A DNA stretch of 64,000 nt from Saccharospirillum sp965652395 (lineage in GTDB: Bacteria; Pseudomonadota; Gammaproteobacteria; Pseudomonadales; Natronospirillaceae): the NCBI GenBank assembly GCA_965652395.1, contig CBFGUW010000007.1, forward strand, positions 62,001 to 126,000. Direction: 5' to 3'. The position numbers and the translations under genes were made by a program. The notes beneath the pieces are model-generated. The model was not told where the DNA came from, made no database searches, and saw nothing but the letters and a program-made list of their open reading frames with translations. Below, one piece after another: positions 7,934-16,932 of the stretch. Every line of letters begins with the position of its first letter. The first letter of the stretch is position 1.

Positions 7934-9292
7934 GTGTCGTTGCGAAACATTCCACGATCCGATTGGATGAAAACCTGGGGCCTGATGTGGCCGGTGATGC
8001 TGGCCAATCTGTCACTCCCGTTGTTGGGCCTGGTCGACACCGCCGTACTGGGGCACCTGGACGACAGCGTTTATCTCGCTGGGGTGGCGCTTGGCTCAAG
8101 CCTGATGGCGTTTGTCTTCTGGGGGTTCAACTTCCTGTCGATGGGGTTGTCCGGTTTTACTTCTCAGGCTTGGGGAGCCCGGGATACCGGATTGGTTCGT
8201 ACCCAGTTGGCCCAGTACAGCCTCGTTGCCCTGGTACTGATCAGTCTGGTGGCCGTAGGGCATCTCTGGTTGATCGATCGGGGGTTGGCGTTCATGAACG
8301 CCTCGGCCGAGGTCAGCCGGGAAGCGGAACGCTATCTGCAGATTCGGGTATGGGGCGTTCCGGCGCAGGTCTTCAATACCATGTTGCTGGGGTTCTTCAC
8401 GGGCCTGCAGAACACCCGCATCAGTCTCTACACGGTGTCCCTGTCCCAGATGGTGAATCTGGTGCTGAATGTCGCACTGGTCTATGGCGCGGGAATGACC
8501 ACCGACGGAATTGCTCTCGGTACCGTCATCAGCGAATATCTGGCGTTGAGTCTGGTCCTGCTGACGCTCTATCGCACCCTATCCAGAATGAAACCGGGTC
8601 TGGATCGCTCGCGGTTGTGGAATCCCAGGGCCTATTCCGCCATTTTCAGCGTCAGTTTCAGCCTGTTTTTGCGTACCTTCATTTTGCTCAGCGGCTTTGC
8701 CTGGTTTAACCGTCAGGGAGCCCAACTGGGCGAACTGGTGCTGGCTGGCAACGCCATCCTGCTAACCTTTCTAACCGTTATTTCCAACACTCTGGATGGC
8801 AGTGCCGCTGCTGCCGAAGCCCAGGTGGGCATGGCCGTCGGTCGCGGCAACCCCCGCCTGTTGGCCTCGGTGCTCTGGACCACAGGATGTTGTGCAGCCC
8901 TTCTGATGCTGCTGATGGCATTGGCCTTTGGGGTGTTCGGAGAACTGATCATCGGTTTGCTCACCAGCCAGGCCGACCTGCAACAGCAGGCAAACCAATA
9001 TCGGCTGTGGATTACGCTGCTGCCGATCAGCGGCGGGCTGGCGTTCTGGCTCGACGGGGTCTTTGTGGGTGCCCGCAGAACCGGCGACATGCGAAACGGC
9101 GTGATTGCAGGGTTTATCGTCTTTCTGGTCAGTGGCTTGTTGCTGCCTTCCACCAACCACTGGTTGTGGTTTGGATTCTCCCTGCTTTTCATCACCCGGT
9201 CCTTATGGATGTTGACGTTTTTTTGGTTTCGGGTGCGTCCGCTGACACTGAAAGCGGACAGAAACGCGCCTGAAAACCTCTCTCAACTCTAA
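7934..9292 (+). CDS. MATE family efflux transporter, DinF/NorM-like
   Basis: 452 residues from a GTG at 7934, with about 12 membrane helices in two related halves. The first block (MWPVMLANLSLPLLGLVDTAVLGHLDD) and GFNFLSMGLSGFTSQAWGARD are typical of the DinF branch. Family members export cationic drugs or metabolites using sodium or proton gradients. The start is uncertain: an ATG lies 11 codons downstream, but the GTG keeps the conserved N-terminal region. It is transcribed away from the cox operon and stands alone. Confidence 0.9.
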   Translation: MSLRNIPRSDWMKTWGLMWPVMLANLSLPLLGLVDTAVLGHLDDSVYLAGVALGSSLMAFVFWGFNFLSMGLSGFTSQAWGARDTGLVRTQLAQYSLVALVLISLVAVGHLWLIDRGLAFMNASAEVSREAERYLQIRVWGVPAQVFNTMLLGFFTGLQNTRISLYTVSLSQMVNLVLNVALVYGAGMTTDGIALGTVISEYLALSLVLLTLYRTLSRMKPGLDRSRLWNPRAYSAIFSVSFSLFLRTFILLSGFAWFNRQGAQLGELVLAGNAILLTFLTVISNTLDGSAAAAEAQVGMAVGRGNPRLLASVLWTTGCCAALLMLLMALAFGVFGELIIGLLTSQADLQQQANQYRLWITLLPISGGLAFWLDGVFVGARRTGDMRNGVIAGFIVFLVSGLLLPSTNHWLWFGFSLLFITRSLWMLTFFWFRVRPLTLKADRNAPENLSQL

Positions 9293-9486
9293 CGCTGATT
9301 GTTGATTTTTCTGATTTTTTCCAACCCATTACCAAGCAAATCCGACGAGCTGAGCTAAACTCCGAACAGATGGTTGAGTGACAGAGTATCGCCTTGAATC
9401 GCTATCAGAATGTAGAGAGTGGAACCCCGGATGCGTACGCCACCGTTTCCGGATCTGAAGGTTTTCGTGGTAAGGGGCCCATGCCC

Positions 9487-10095
9487 ATGTCATCAAGTCA
9501 CATAACAACGGTTTTGGACAACGCTTTAAAATCTCCCAACGGTCATACGAGTTTGCAGCGTTTTCTGGATAAGTTTTATCAAAAACACCCGACGGTGGTT
9601 TTCGTCGAACATGGGGAGCGCGACGAACGTCTCGCCGCCATGTTGAACCAATATGTGTTGCTGCTGCCGGTGTTGTTGGCCGAAGCGGAGGAAATCTGTC
9701 AAACGCTGGGTCAGGCAGCGGCATTGGCGCAAATGTCGGCTATCCTTCATCAGTTCTTTTCCGCCATTGATCCGCAACGCTTGGAATACGGCATGGTGGG
9801 TGTTCTGGATAAGGTCTATTTCGGTCAGCGACTGCTAGAGGAACTGCATGATCGCTTGAGATTGCAGCAGGGTCGTCCCTTGTTCAGCTGGGATATGGCG
9901 CTCGCCAATCTGATAGTGCACACCCTGATAGGCGATGCCTACGCCAACCGGCTGGACCTGGCGGGAATGGAGATCATCGACGGGCTGCCGGGGTTGTCCT
10001 CCCCGGCCGACCAGCCCCATCCAAAACTATCCGAGCTTGAGCAGCCATGGCCCTGCCTTGCGCAACGCCATGGTTTGAAGATGGTGTTTTCCTAA
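9487..10095 (+). CDS. Conserved hypothetical protein
   Basis: 202 residues from the ATG at 9487 (MSSSHITTVLDN), preceded by AAGGGG at suitable spacing; another ATG lies two codons earlier and the frame is open to a TTG at 9394. The protein is soluble, Leu- and Gln-rich, and probably mostly helical (LLPVLLAEAEEICQTLGQAAALAQMSAILHQFF), with no signal peptide or catalytic motif that I recognise. It ends 4 bases into the end of purK, which runs the opposite way. Function unknown. Confidence 0.6.
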   Translation: MSSSHITTVLDNALKSPNGHTSLQRFLDKFYQKHPTVVFVEHGERDERLAAMLNQYVLLLPVLLAEAEEICQTLGQAAALAQMSAILHQFFSAIDPQRLEYGMVGVLDKVYFGQRLLEELHDRLRLQQGRPLFSWDMALANLIVHTLIGDAYANRLDLAGMEIIDGLPGLSSPADQPHPKLSELEQPWPCLAQRHGLKMVFS

Positions 10096-11183
10096 CCCAA
10101 ATCGTTACACAGCAAGGGCTCCAGCTTCGCACAACGCTCAGCCAGTTCGGCCTCGCTCGATGCTGTTACCGTGATGTGTCCGATTTTGCGACCGGCCCGA
10201 GGGTCTTTTCTGTAATCGTGCCAATGCGTGCCTGGAATGGCCAACACCGCCTCGCGGGACGGCATGGCACCCACCAGGTTATACATGGCAACGGGTGACA
10301 GTTGCCCGGTATGCCCCAAGGGCAGGTCCGCAACGGCACGGATGTGGTTTTCGAACTGGCTGCAGGTACTGCCTTCTATCGTCCAATGCCCGGAGTTGTG
10401 TACTCGTGGCGCGATCTCGTTTGCAAGTAAGCGCTCACCAACCACGAAGAATTCAAACGCCAGCACCCCTACATAATCCAATGCGGCCATGACCTGACCC
10501 ACGGCTTCTTCGGCCTTAGCCTGGAGTGGATGATCCGCCAAGGGTTCGCTTCGATGCAGAATGGAGTTTCGGTGCTCGTTACGCGTCAGCGGGTAAAAAG
10601 CCAGGTCCCCCTTCGAGGAGCGCACGCCGATACAGGACACTTCGTAATCGAAGTCGACAAAGCCTTCCAGGATCAACGGAACCGAGCCGAGTTCGTCAAA
10701 GGCTCCGGCTACATCTTCGGGGGCACGCAACACCTTCTGGCCTTTGCCGTCGTACCCCATGGTGCGGGTTTTCAATACGGCGGGCAGCTGGATGCGCTCA
10801 ACCGCACGTTCCAGGTCTTCCTGACTGCCGATATCGGCGACCGGAGCGGTACCGATATTCAGCCGCTGAAACAGATTTTTCTCCAACCAACGGTCGCGAG
10901 CGGTTTCCAGCGCCAGAGCAGACGGGTAAACCGGCACCTGCTCAGCGATGAACGCCACCGTTTCCGGCGGCACGTTTTCAAATTCAAAGGTGATTCGGTC
11001 GGAGTGTTTGATCAGCTCGCGAATTTCGTAGTGATCGTCGTACGCACCTTCGACCAATAAACCGACATCTCCGGCACAGGCACCTTTATTCGGGTCCAGA
11101 AAAGCCATGTGGATGCCCAGCGGCGTGGCCGACATCGCCATCATGCGGCCCAATTGACCGCCACCAATTACACCGATACGCAT
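10092..11183 (-). CDS. purK: N5-carboxyaminoimidazole ribonucleotide synthase
   Basis: 363 residues of the ATP-grasp superfamily. The N-terminal MRIGVIGGGQLGRMM and the ATP-grasp segments VLKTRTMGYDGKGQ and EVSCIGVR are visible, and NEIAPRVHNSGHWTIEGS is a strong PurK signature. With ATP and bicarbonate it converts AIR to N5-CAIR in purine synthesis. It lies 3 bases after purE, which uses its product, in a yheV-purE-purK operon. Confidence 0.97.
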   Translation of the reverse strand: MRIGVIGGGQLGRMMAMSATPLGIHMAFLDPNKGACAGDVGLLVEGAYDDHYEIRELIKHSDRITFEFENVPPETVAFIAEQVPVYPSALALETARDRWLEKNLFQRLNIGTAPVADIGSQEDLERAVERIQLPAVLKTRTMGYDGKGQKVLRAPEDVAGAFDELGSVPLILEGFVDFDYEVSCIGVRSSKGDLAFYPLTRNEHRNSILHRSEPLADHPLQAKAEEAVGQVMAALDYVGVLAFEFFVVGERLLANEIAPRVHNSGHWTIEGSTCSQFENHIRAVADLPLGHTGQLSPVAMYNLVGAMPSREAVLAIPGTHWHDYRKDPRAGRKIGHITVTASSEAELAERCAKLEPLLCNDLG

Positions 11184-11186
11184 GGA

Positions 11187-11693
11187 TTATTCTCCGGGAA
11201 TGGGATTGGCAAGAACCCGCTCGGTTTGCTGTCGACGAAACTCCAGCAGCGCCTTACGGACCGCCTCATCATGATTGGCCAGAATGCTACCGGCCAGAAG
11301 AGCCGCGTTAATCGCCCCCGCCTTGCCAATGGCCAGTGTGGCGGTGGGCACTCCGGCTGGCATTTGCACAATGCTGAGCAATGAATCGACACCGCTGAGC
11401 ATGCTGCTTTGAACGGGGACGCCGAGCACTGGTAAATGGGTTTTGGCGGCGCACATACCCGGTAGATGGGCGGCACCACCAGCCCCGGCGATAATGACTT
11501 CCAGACCACGGTCGGCGGCGGTTTCGGCGTATTCAAACAACAAGTCCGGCGTTCTGTGAGCCGATACCACTCGGCATTCGTGTGCTATGCCGAGGGTTTT
11601 CAGGGTTTCGGCGGTGTGGCTCATGGTCGCCCAGTCGGACTGGGAACCCATAATAATACCGACCTTCACGGCCGCGGACTTGGCGTCGGTCAC
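11187..11693 (-). CDS. purE: N5-CAIR mutase
   Basis: 168 residues from a GTG start that overlaps the yheV stop as GTGA. The class I PurE motifs are present: IIMGSQSDWATM, VVSAHRTPDLLFEYA, IIAGAGGAAHLPGM and the LPVLGVPV block. It moves the carboxyl group of N5-CAIR to C4 to give CAIR. The overlap with yheV and the 3-base gap to purK indicate one transcript. Confidence 0.97.
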   Translation of the reverse strand: MTDAKSAAVKVGIIMGSQSDWATMSHTAETLKTLGIAHECRVVSAHRTPDLLFEYAETAADRGLEVIIAGAGGAAHLPGMCAAKTHLPVLGVPVQSSMLSGVDSLLSIVQMPAGVPTATLAIGKAGAINAALLAGSILANHDEAVRKALLEFRRQQTERVLANPIPGE

Positions 11694-11950
11694 TGCGAAT
11701 TGTCCTCAGAAGAATTGGGATCGATGATTTTTACAGGGATGGCGTCGGTCTCATCGGGCTCGCGCTGCTCTGGCGTTACCCGGGTGACCACTTCTCTCGG
11801 GGTGTTCACCCCCTGACTGATACGATCGATATAGCCGCATTCGACGCATTCGCGCACCAGGGTCTTGCCATCGTCCTCGGTCCCGGCTTTGAGCGTGTCC
11901 ATCTCCCCGCATTTGGGGCAGACAGCACCGGCGATGAATCGAATCGACAT
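11690..11950 (-). CDS. yheV: YheV family zinc-ribbon protein
   Basis: 86 residues. An N-terminal zinc ribbon has two CxxC pairs (CPKCG and CVECG, about 19 residues apart), followed by a disordered acidic tail. It matches the small YheV family of gammaproteobacteria, whose function is not established; in E. coli the gene sits near kefB/slyX rather than purE. Here its stop overlaps the purE GTG, so it is probably co-transcribed with purine genes. Confidence 0.8.
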   Translation of the reverse strand: MSIRFIAGAVCPKCGEMDTLKAGTEDDGKTLVRECVECGYIDRISQGVNTPREVVTRVTPEQREPDETDAIPVKIIDPNSSEDNSQ

Positions 11951-12016
11951 TTGGGCCTCTCTATAAAATGGGCATTATAACGATGGTTCCAAAGCTCGTC
12001 ATACTGGACCAGATGG

Positions 12017-12625
12017 TCAGGACTCATCCACCAGACGCTCACGGAGCCACTGCTCAAGCTCCTGCACGCCTTCCTTTTTAAGCGAGCTGAACATCTGCAC
12101 GGACAACCAGTTGGCCTGGGACTGCAACTGGCTGCGCACTTTCAGGAAGGTGTTTTTGGCCGGTCCTTTCTTTAATTTGTCGCTTTTGGTCAACAGTACC
12201 CGCAGCGGCATTTCGGTTTCGATGCTCCAGCGCACCACCATTTCGTCGAAATCGGTCATCGGGTGCCGTATGTCCATCAGCAGGATCAGGCCGGTCAGGC
12301 TGCGGCGCTCGGCGAGGTACTCACCGATATAGTTTTCCCAGTCCTGCTTCATTTCCCGGTTCACCTTGGCATAGCCATATCCGGGCAAATCCACCAGGCG
12401 GCTCTGACCGTCCGATAGGGAAAAGAAGTTAATCAATTGGGTGCGACCGGGCGTTTTCGAGGTGCGCGCCAGCTTGGAATTCCGGGTGAGTGTGTTTAAC
12501 GCGCTGCTTTTACCGGCGTTGGAACGTCCGGCGAACGCCACTTCACGCCCTTCATCCTCCGGGCACTGGGATAGCATCTGGGCGCTGATCAGGAAACGGG
12601 CCGAGTCAAAACTGATTGCGGACAT
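12017..12625 (-). CDS. engB: Ribosome biogenesis GTPase EngB/YsxC
   Basis: 202 residues from the ATG at 12625 (MSAISFDSARFLISAQ); the frame is open to 12709 but the EngB family starts here. The GTPase motifs are intact: G1 GRSNAGKSS, G2/G3 TPGRTQLINFF and DLPGYGYAKV, G4 TKSDK. EngB acts in late assembly of the 50S subunit. It is next to and divergent from cytochrome c4, as in Pseudomonas. Confidence 0.96.
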   Translation of the reverse strand: MSAISFDSARFLISAQMLSQCPEDEGREVAFAGRSNAGKSSALNTLTRNSKLARTSKTPGRTQLINFFSLSDGQSRLVDLPGYGYAKVNREMKQDWENYIGEYLAERRSLTGLILLMDIRHPMTDFDEMVVRWSIETEMPLRVLLTKSDKLKKGPAKNTFLKVRSQLQSQANWLSVQMFSSLKKEGVQELEQWLRERLVDES

Positions 12626-12779
12626 AGAGGAGTCTTCGAAACCAAAACCGGCATTGTACCTTAAACGGCCAGTGGGTACGTTCCCGGTTGTCGGGTGGGT
12701 TGAACACAATCAACCGGGAAGTGCTCGAAAAATATCCACTGGAATCAAGGGGTTTCTTCTCATAGGGGGTATCGGTCTA

Positions 12780-12785
12780 TATAAT
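12780..12785 (+). promoter_or_regulatory. Possible -10 element for the cytochrome c4 gene
   Basis: A perfect TATAAT (within tctaTATAATgcc) lies about 97 bases before the cytochrome c4 ATG. No convincing -35 hexamer was found at 16-18 bases, so this is only suggestive. Confidence 0.3.
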
Positions 12786-12881
12786 GCCCCGATATTTTGC
12801 CAACGACTTCGCTGCAAACCGGTTATGACAGAGGGAACCGGCAGCGGAATGTCACACTCATTTTGACTTGCGGGACCCGAC

Positions 12882-13517
12882 ATGAAGAAACTGATCGTAG
12901 GCCTTGTAATGCTTGCCGGCATCTCCGGTATGGCTTCTGCTGAAGGTAACGCCGAGCGTGGCGAGCCGCTGACCGCCACTTGCGCCGGTTGTCACGGAGC
13001 GGACGGCAACAGCGCCGCTGCCAGCTTTCCGAAACTCGCCGGTCAGGGCGCTCCTTACCTGCTGAAGCAACTGCAGGACATCAAGAGCGGTAACCGGGTG
13101 GTCACTCAAATGACCGGCCTGCTCGACGGCCTCAGCGATCAGCAACTGGAAGACATCGCCGCCTACTACGCCGAACAAACCATGAGTATTGGCGAAGCCG
13201 ACCCCGAGCTGGTCGAACTGGGCGAACAGCTTTATCGTGGCGGGAACCCCGAGACCGGCGTACCGGCCTGTTCCGGCTGCCACAGCCCGGCTGGCCAGGG
13301 TATCGAAGCCGCCGCTTTCCCGCGTCTGGCTGGCCAACATGCCGAATATGTTGCCACCCAGCTGAATAAGTTCGCCGCCGGGTACCGGGCCGATGAACCC
13401 AGCAACGACGCCCGCATGAACGATGGCGAAGCCGGAATGATGCAGACCACCGCCTTCCGCCTGAAGGGCTTCGAAATCGAAGCACTCGCCAGCTATATCA
13501 ACGGTCTGCACAAATAA
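12882..13517 (+). CDS. Dihaem cytochrome c4
   Basis: 211 residues: a Sec signal peptide ending near ASA, then two similar cytochrome c domains of about 90 residues, each with a haem site (CAGCH in ATCAGCHGADGNS, CSGCH in PACSGCHSPAGQG). FPKLAGQ and FPRLAGQ after each site and the linker LVELGEQLYRGG are characteristic of c4. It is a periplasmic electron carrier that can feed terminal oxidases, which fits the oxidase operon in this window. A hairpin terminator follows. Confidence 0.95.
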   Translation: MKKLIVGLVMLAGISGMASAEGNAERGEPLTATCAGCHGADGNSAAASFPKLAGQGAPYLLKQLQDIKSGNRVVTQMTGLLDGLSDQQLEDIAAYYAEQTMSIGEADPELVELGEQLYRGGNPETGVPACSGCHSPAGQGIEAAAFPRLAGQHAEYVATQLNKFAAGYRADEPSNDARMNDGEAGMMQTTAFRLKGFEIEALASYINGLHK

Positions 13518-13562
13518 GCAGTCGCCGTTCAGCCCCGGTTAAAACGGGGTAAAGAGAATGAA

Positions 13563-13597
13563 AAGCGAAGATTCCGCAAGGAGCTTCGCTTTTTTTG
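13563..13597 (+). terminator. Terminator after cytochrome c4
   Basis: An 8-base stem AAGCGAAG / CTTCGCTT with a 13-base loop is followed by seven Ts. It separates cytochrome c4 from dsbA. Confidence 0.88.
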
Positions 13598-13661
13598 TAT
13601 CAGGCGATCAGGCAAAGTTTAGCCTTACCAATTATCCTATTCACGACGGAGACGGTCTTCG

Positions 13662-14291
13662 ATGATCAAACGACTGCTAGGCGCCGCGTTGCTGGTGTGC
13701 GCTTTTCTGGGAACCACCCAGGCCGAGGAGTACAAAGCCGGCCAGCATTACCTGGAATTACCGGAAAAACTGCCCACCAACTACCGGGGCGAAGAAGCCG
13801 GTGAGATCATGGAAATCTTCAGCTATAGCTGTATCCATTGCTTCAATCTTGAGCCTTTTGTGCAGAGCTGGAAACAGAGCAAACCGGATGACGTGCGTTT
13901 CACTCCGGTTCCCGTCCTCTTCAACAACCGTCAGATTCCCGAGGTAAAAGCCTTCTATGCCTCTCAGTTGCTGAAGATCAACGATGAGAGCCATGTCCCG
14001 ACCTACAACGAGATTCATTTGAATCGCAATCGTCTGTCCAGCGACGAAGACTTTGCTGAATTCTTCACCCGTTTTGGTGTTTCCGAAGAAGAGTATATGA
14101 ACATGGCCAACTCTTTCGCCGTGAACGTCAAGGTCAACCAGGCGCGGAAAATCACCGAAATGAGCCAGATTCAGGGCACACCCAGCTTGGTGGTGAACGG
14201 CAAATATCTGGTATCCGGCCGTACAGCGGGCGGTAACGAAAAAATGTTCGACGTCGCCCTTTGGTTGATTCGTCGGGACGCCGCCAACTGA
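13662..14291 (+). CDS. dsbA: Thiol:disulfide interchange protein DsbA
   Basis: 209 residues with a signal peptide ending near TQA. The active site is CIHC (YSCIHCFNLEP), close to the CVHC type of Pseudomonas. The cis-proline loop is QGTPSLVVNG. DsbA oxidises cysteine pairs in exported proteins in the periplasm. It follows cytochrome c4 as in Pseudomonas and ends at a terminator. Confidence 0.95.
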   Translation: MIKRLLGAALLVCAFLGTTQAEEYKAGQHYLELPEKLPTNYRGEEAGEIMEIFSYSCIHCFNLEPFVQSWKQSKPDDVRFTPVPVLFNNRQIPEVKAFYASQLLKINDESHVPTYNEIHLNRNRLSSDEDFAEFFTRFGVSEEEYMNMANSFAVNVKVNQARKITEMSQIQGTPSLVVNGKYLVSGRTAGGNEKMFDVALWLIRRDAAN

Positions 14292-14323
14292 TCGCCTCTA
14301 CCCACCCTTTTGGTCTACACTTA

Positions 14324-14346
14324 AAAGGAGCCCCTGTCGGGCTCCC
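14324..14346 (+). terminator. Terminator after dsbA
   Basis: GGAGCCC-CTGTC-GGGCTCC forms a 7-base stem followed by CTTTTT, between dsbA and the EEP-family gene. Confidence 0.85.
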
Positions 14347-14378
14347 TTTTTAAACCGGGTGTTAACGAGGGTGAATCC

Positions 14379-15200
14379 ATGAAAAGCGCCGTTGCGGCCA
14401 GCCAGTTTCCGGTTCAACTCAGCGCCCCTGACGAATTCTTCCATAAGCGCAGCCCCAATCACCTCAGTCTGCTCAGCTACAACGTTCAGGTTGGCATTCA
14501 CACCCGCCGTTATCAGGATTATTTATTCAAATCCTGGCAACACGTCTGGCCCTGCCGTTCCCGTCTCGACAACCTGAACAAGATTGGCGATCTGGTCAGC
14601 CATTTCGATGTGGTCGCCCTCCAGGAAGTTGACGGTGGCAGTTTCCGCAGCGGCTTCGTTAACCAGGTTGAATACCTGGCCCGGCAGTCCGGGCAGCCTT
14701 ACTGGTTTCAGCAGCTGAATCGCAACCTGGGTCGCTTCGCGCAGCACAGCAACGGTGTTATCAGTCGCTACCAGCCCCACACCATTGACATGCATGCCCT
14801 GCCCGGCCCTCCCGGTCGTGGCGCCATCGCCTGCCAACTGGGGGAAGCCGAGCCGCTGCTGGTGGTCATGATGCATCTCGCGCTCGGCAAACGAACCCAG
14901 GACCAGCAGCTTCGGTTTATCCGCAACCTGATTCAACAGTATCCCCACGTTATCCTGATGGGTGATATGAACACCCACAGCCTGCGTTTACTCTACGATT
15001 CCCCGCTCAAGGATTGCGGCCTCAAATCCGCCCATGCCCGGGCCACCTACCCCAGTTGGCAACCCCAGCGTTGCCTCGATCATATTCTGGTCAGCCAGCA
15101 TCTGCAGATCGTCAAAATGGGAGTGCTCGATTTCCCTTTGTCCGACCACCTGCCGGTGGCATTGGAAATTGAACTTCCCGGTGACGCCTCCCTGCACTGA
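14379..15200 (+). CDS. Endonuclease/exonuclease/phosphatase family protein
   Basis: 273 residues without a signal peptide. EEP-fold motifs appear in order: LSYNVQVG, VVALQEVDGG (metal-binding Glu), MMHLALG, ILMGDMNTHS (metal/phosphate-binding Asp and Asn), LDHILVS and a final SDHLPVALEIEL. The superfamily cleaves phosphodiesters in nucleic acids or lipids; the substrate cannot be told from sequence. Close relatives follow cytochrome c4 and dsbA in other gammaproteobacteria, so the neighbourhood is conserved. Confidence 0.88.
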   Translation: MKSAVAASQFPVQLSAPDEFFHKRSPNHLSLLSYNVQVGIHTRRYQDYLFKSWQHVWPCRSRLDNLNKIGDLVSHFDVVALQEVDGGSFRSGFVNQVEYLARQSGQPYWFQQLNRNLGRFAQHSNGVISRYQPHTIDMHALPGPPGRGAIACQLGEAEPLLVVMMHLALGKRTQDQQLRFIRNLIQQYPHVILMGDMNTHSLRLLYDSPLKDCGLKSAHARATYPSWQPQRCLDHILVSQHLQIVKMGVLDFPLSDHLPVALEIELPGDASLH

Positions 15201-15434
15201 GGAATCGGAAAGCAGGCTTTGAACTCCGTCCAAGGCATTAGCCTTGAAGTCGGCTATACTGGCCTTGTTTTATCGATACAGGAAAAGGAAGCACTGTCGA
15301 GGCCATTGGCAACCAGCACTCCGGGAACTTCTGTCGGGTTGTCGCAAACAGTTGTCGCCCTGCTTTCGGGTACAGTCTGTATCGTATCGACCCGGTTCCA
15401 CCAGAGGCCGATCGAGTCAATCTCCGAGGACGGA

Positions 15435-16907
15435 ATGAACGATATTCAGGAATGGTTACGGCGGGGAGTCCTGGATCTCTCCATCATGTTGCGTGGCATC
15501 GACGCCGAACTGGACGCCACTCTGGATGCCTTGAAACAGGCATTGCGAGACCGAGAGTCGATGGACATCGATGAATTCAAAGAGGCACTGGAACGTACCG
15601 ACTCCCGCTTTGATTCGATAGAGACTCTGGCCGAAGAAGGCAGCCAGCAGCTGTACAGTCTGTATCAGTCGCTGATGAGCATCAGTGATGAAGTACCGGC
15701 TGAGTTCAGACGGCAGGTCGAAAAGCAAAGCCATTTTCTCTACGATGCTCTGCAATTGCTTGAACAGGCTCGTTTCCTGTTGCCCGAAACCCTGCCCCTG
15801 CCTGCCGAGGACGCATCGGAGGAAGGTGACACCACCCTGAAAAGATTGCGCCAGAAGCTGTGCTCCCGCTTCATAACCCTGTTGCGCACTCTGGCTATCC
15901 TTGGCGATGAGGATGGGGCACTGAAGGCTCTGGCCGAGCGCCTCGAACCCCTTCCCGACTGGTCCACGCTGGACAGTCTGGCGGCTGAAACCATTTCATT
16001 GATCCAACGGCGGCTGGATGTGGAAAAAGGTCAGTTCGAGCATTACCTGAACGAGCTCAACGCCAAACTCAAACGCATTAATGAATTGATTGGCCAGGGA
16101 GGACAATCGGTCTCCGCCTTGACGGAGCTCAGTGAGAACCTGAATCGCAATGTCGATGAGCAATTGAACAAAGCAAGACAAGAAATCTCCCAGGCGACCA
16201 GTCTCGACCAATTGAGGGTGACGCTGAACTCCTCGCTCGATGGACTGCTGACATTGCTTGGCGAATTCCAAGCCAAAACCCAGCGCAGCCTGACCGAAAT
16301 GGGACGACGTCAGAACGAACTGAATGATCAGTTGCAGGCACTGCAGGAAGACAATCATCGTCTCATTCAGCAAGTCACCCATGAACGCGAACTGTCGATG
16401 CTCGACCCACTCACCCAGCTGCCCAATCGCCATGGCTTCGAATTGCGGTTGCGCGAAGAAATGGCGCGGAGTAACCGATACGATCAACCGGTCAGCCTGG
16501 CGTTGATCGACGTCGATCACTTTAAGAGGATCAACGATCAATTCGGCCATTTGGCGGGCGACAAAGTACTGAAAATTCTCGCCAAACAGATGAACGACCA
16601 GATCCGGCAGTCGGATTATCTGGCTCGTTTTGGCGGCGAGGAATTTATTCTGCTGCTACCCCAAACCCAGCAGGAAGATGCCTTCACGGCGCTTGAAAAA
16701 ATGCGTCTTCATATCAGCGAATGCCCTTTCAACTTTCAGGGCAAACCCGTGCAAATAACAGTGTCGGCCGGGGTGACTCAATACCGTACCGATGAAGCCT
16801 TGGAAACCTGGATGCATCGTGCCGATGAAGCACTCTACCAAAGCAAAGACGAAGGCAGAAACCGCACTACTCTGGCGCCCGACCAAGAGCATGACACGAA
16901 TCCATAA
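15435..16907 (+). CDS. Diguanylate cyclase with long N-terminal coiled-coil region
   Basis: 490 residues from the ATG at 15435 (MNDIQEWLRRGV), which has GAGGA just upstream; the frame stays open from 15219 but is not coding-like. About 320 N-terminal residues are acidic, helical and heptad-rich, ending in a Gln/Glu-rich coiled coil. The C-terminal GGDEF domain starts at LDPLTQLPNR, with active site RFGGEEF and an RxxD inhibitory site (RQSD) five residues before it. It should make cyclic di-GMP with product inhibition. No membrane segment is visible. It converges on the histidine kinase gene. Confidence 0.9.
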   Translation: MNDIQEWLRRGVLDLSIMLRGIDAELDATLDALKQALRDRESMDIDEFKEALERTDSRFDSIETLAEEGSQQLYSLYQSLMSISDEVPAEFRRQVEKQSHFLYDALQLLEQARFLLPETLPLPAEDASEEGDTTLKRLRQKLCSRFITLLRTLAILGDEDGALKALAERLEPLPDWSTLDSLAAETISLIQRRLDVEKGQFEHYLNELNAKLKRINELIGQGGQSVSALTELSENLNRNVDEQLNKARQEISQATSLDQLRVTLNSSLDGLLTLLGEFQAKTQRSLTEMGRRQNELNDQLQALQEDNHRLIQQVTHERELSMLDPLTQLPNRHGFELRLREEMARSNRYDQPVSLALIDVDHFKRINDQFGHLAGDKVLKILAKQMNDQIRQSDYLARFGGEEFILLLPQTQQEDAFTALEKMRLHISECPFNFQGKPVQITVSAGVTQYRTDEALETWMHRADEALYQSKDEGRNRTTLAPDQEHDTNP

Positions 16908-16909
16908 TA

Positions 16910-16932
16910 CCCGGCTCAGACCTTGAGCCGGG
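16910..16932. terminator. Hairpin between converging GGDEF and histidine kinase genes
   Basis: CCCGGCTCA-GACCT-TGAGCCGGG is a perfect 9-base stem overlapping the last codons of the kinase gene. There is no T run, so termination is possible but not certain. Confidence 0.5.
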
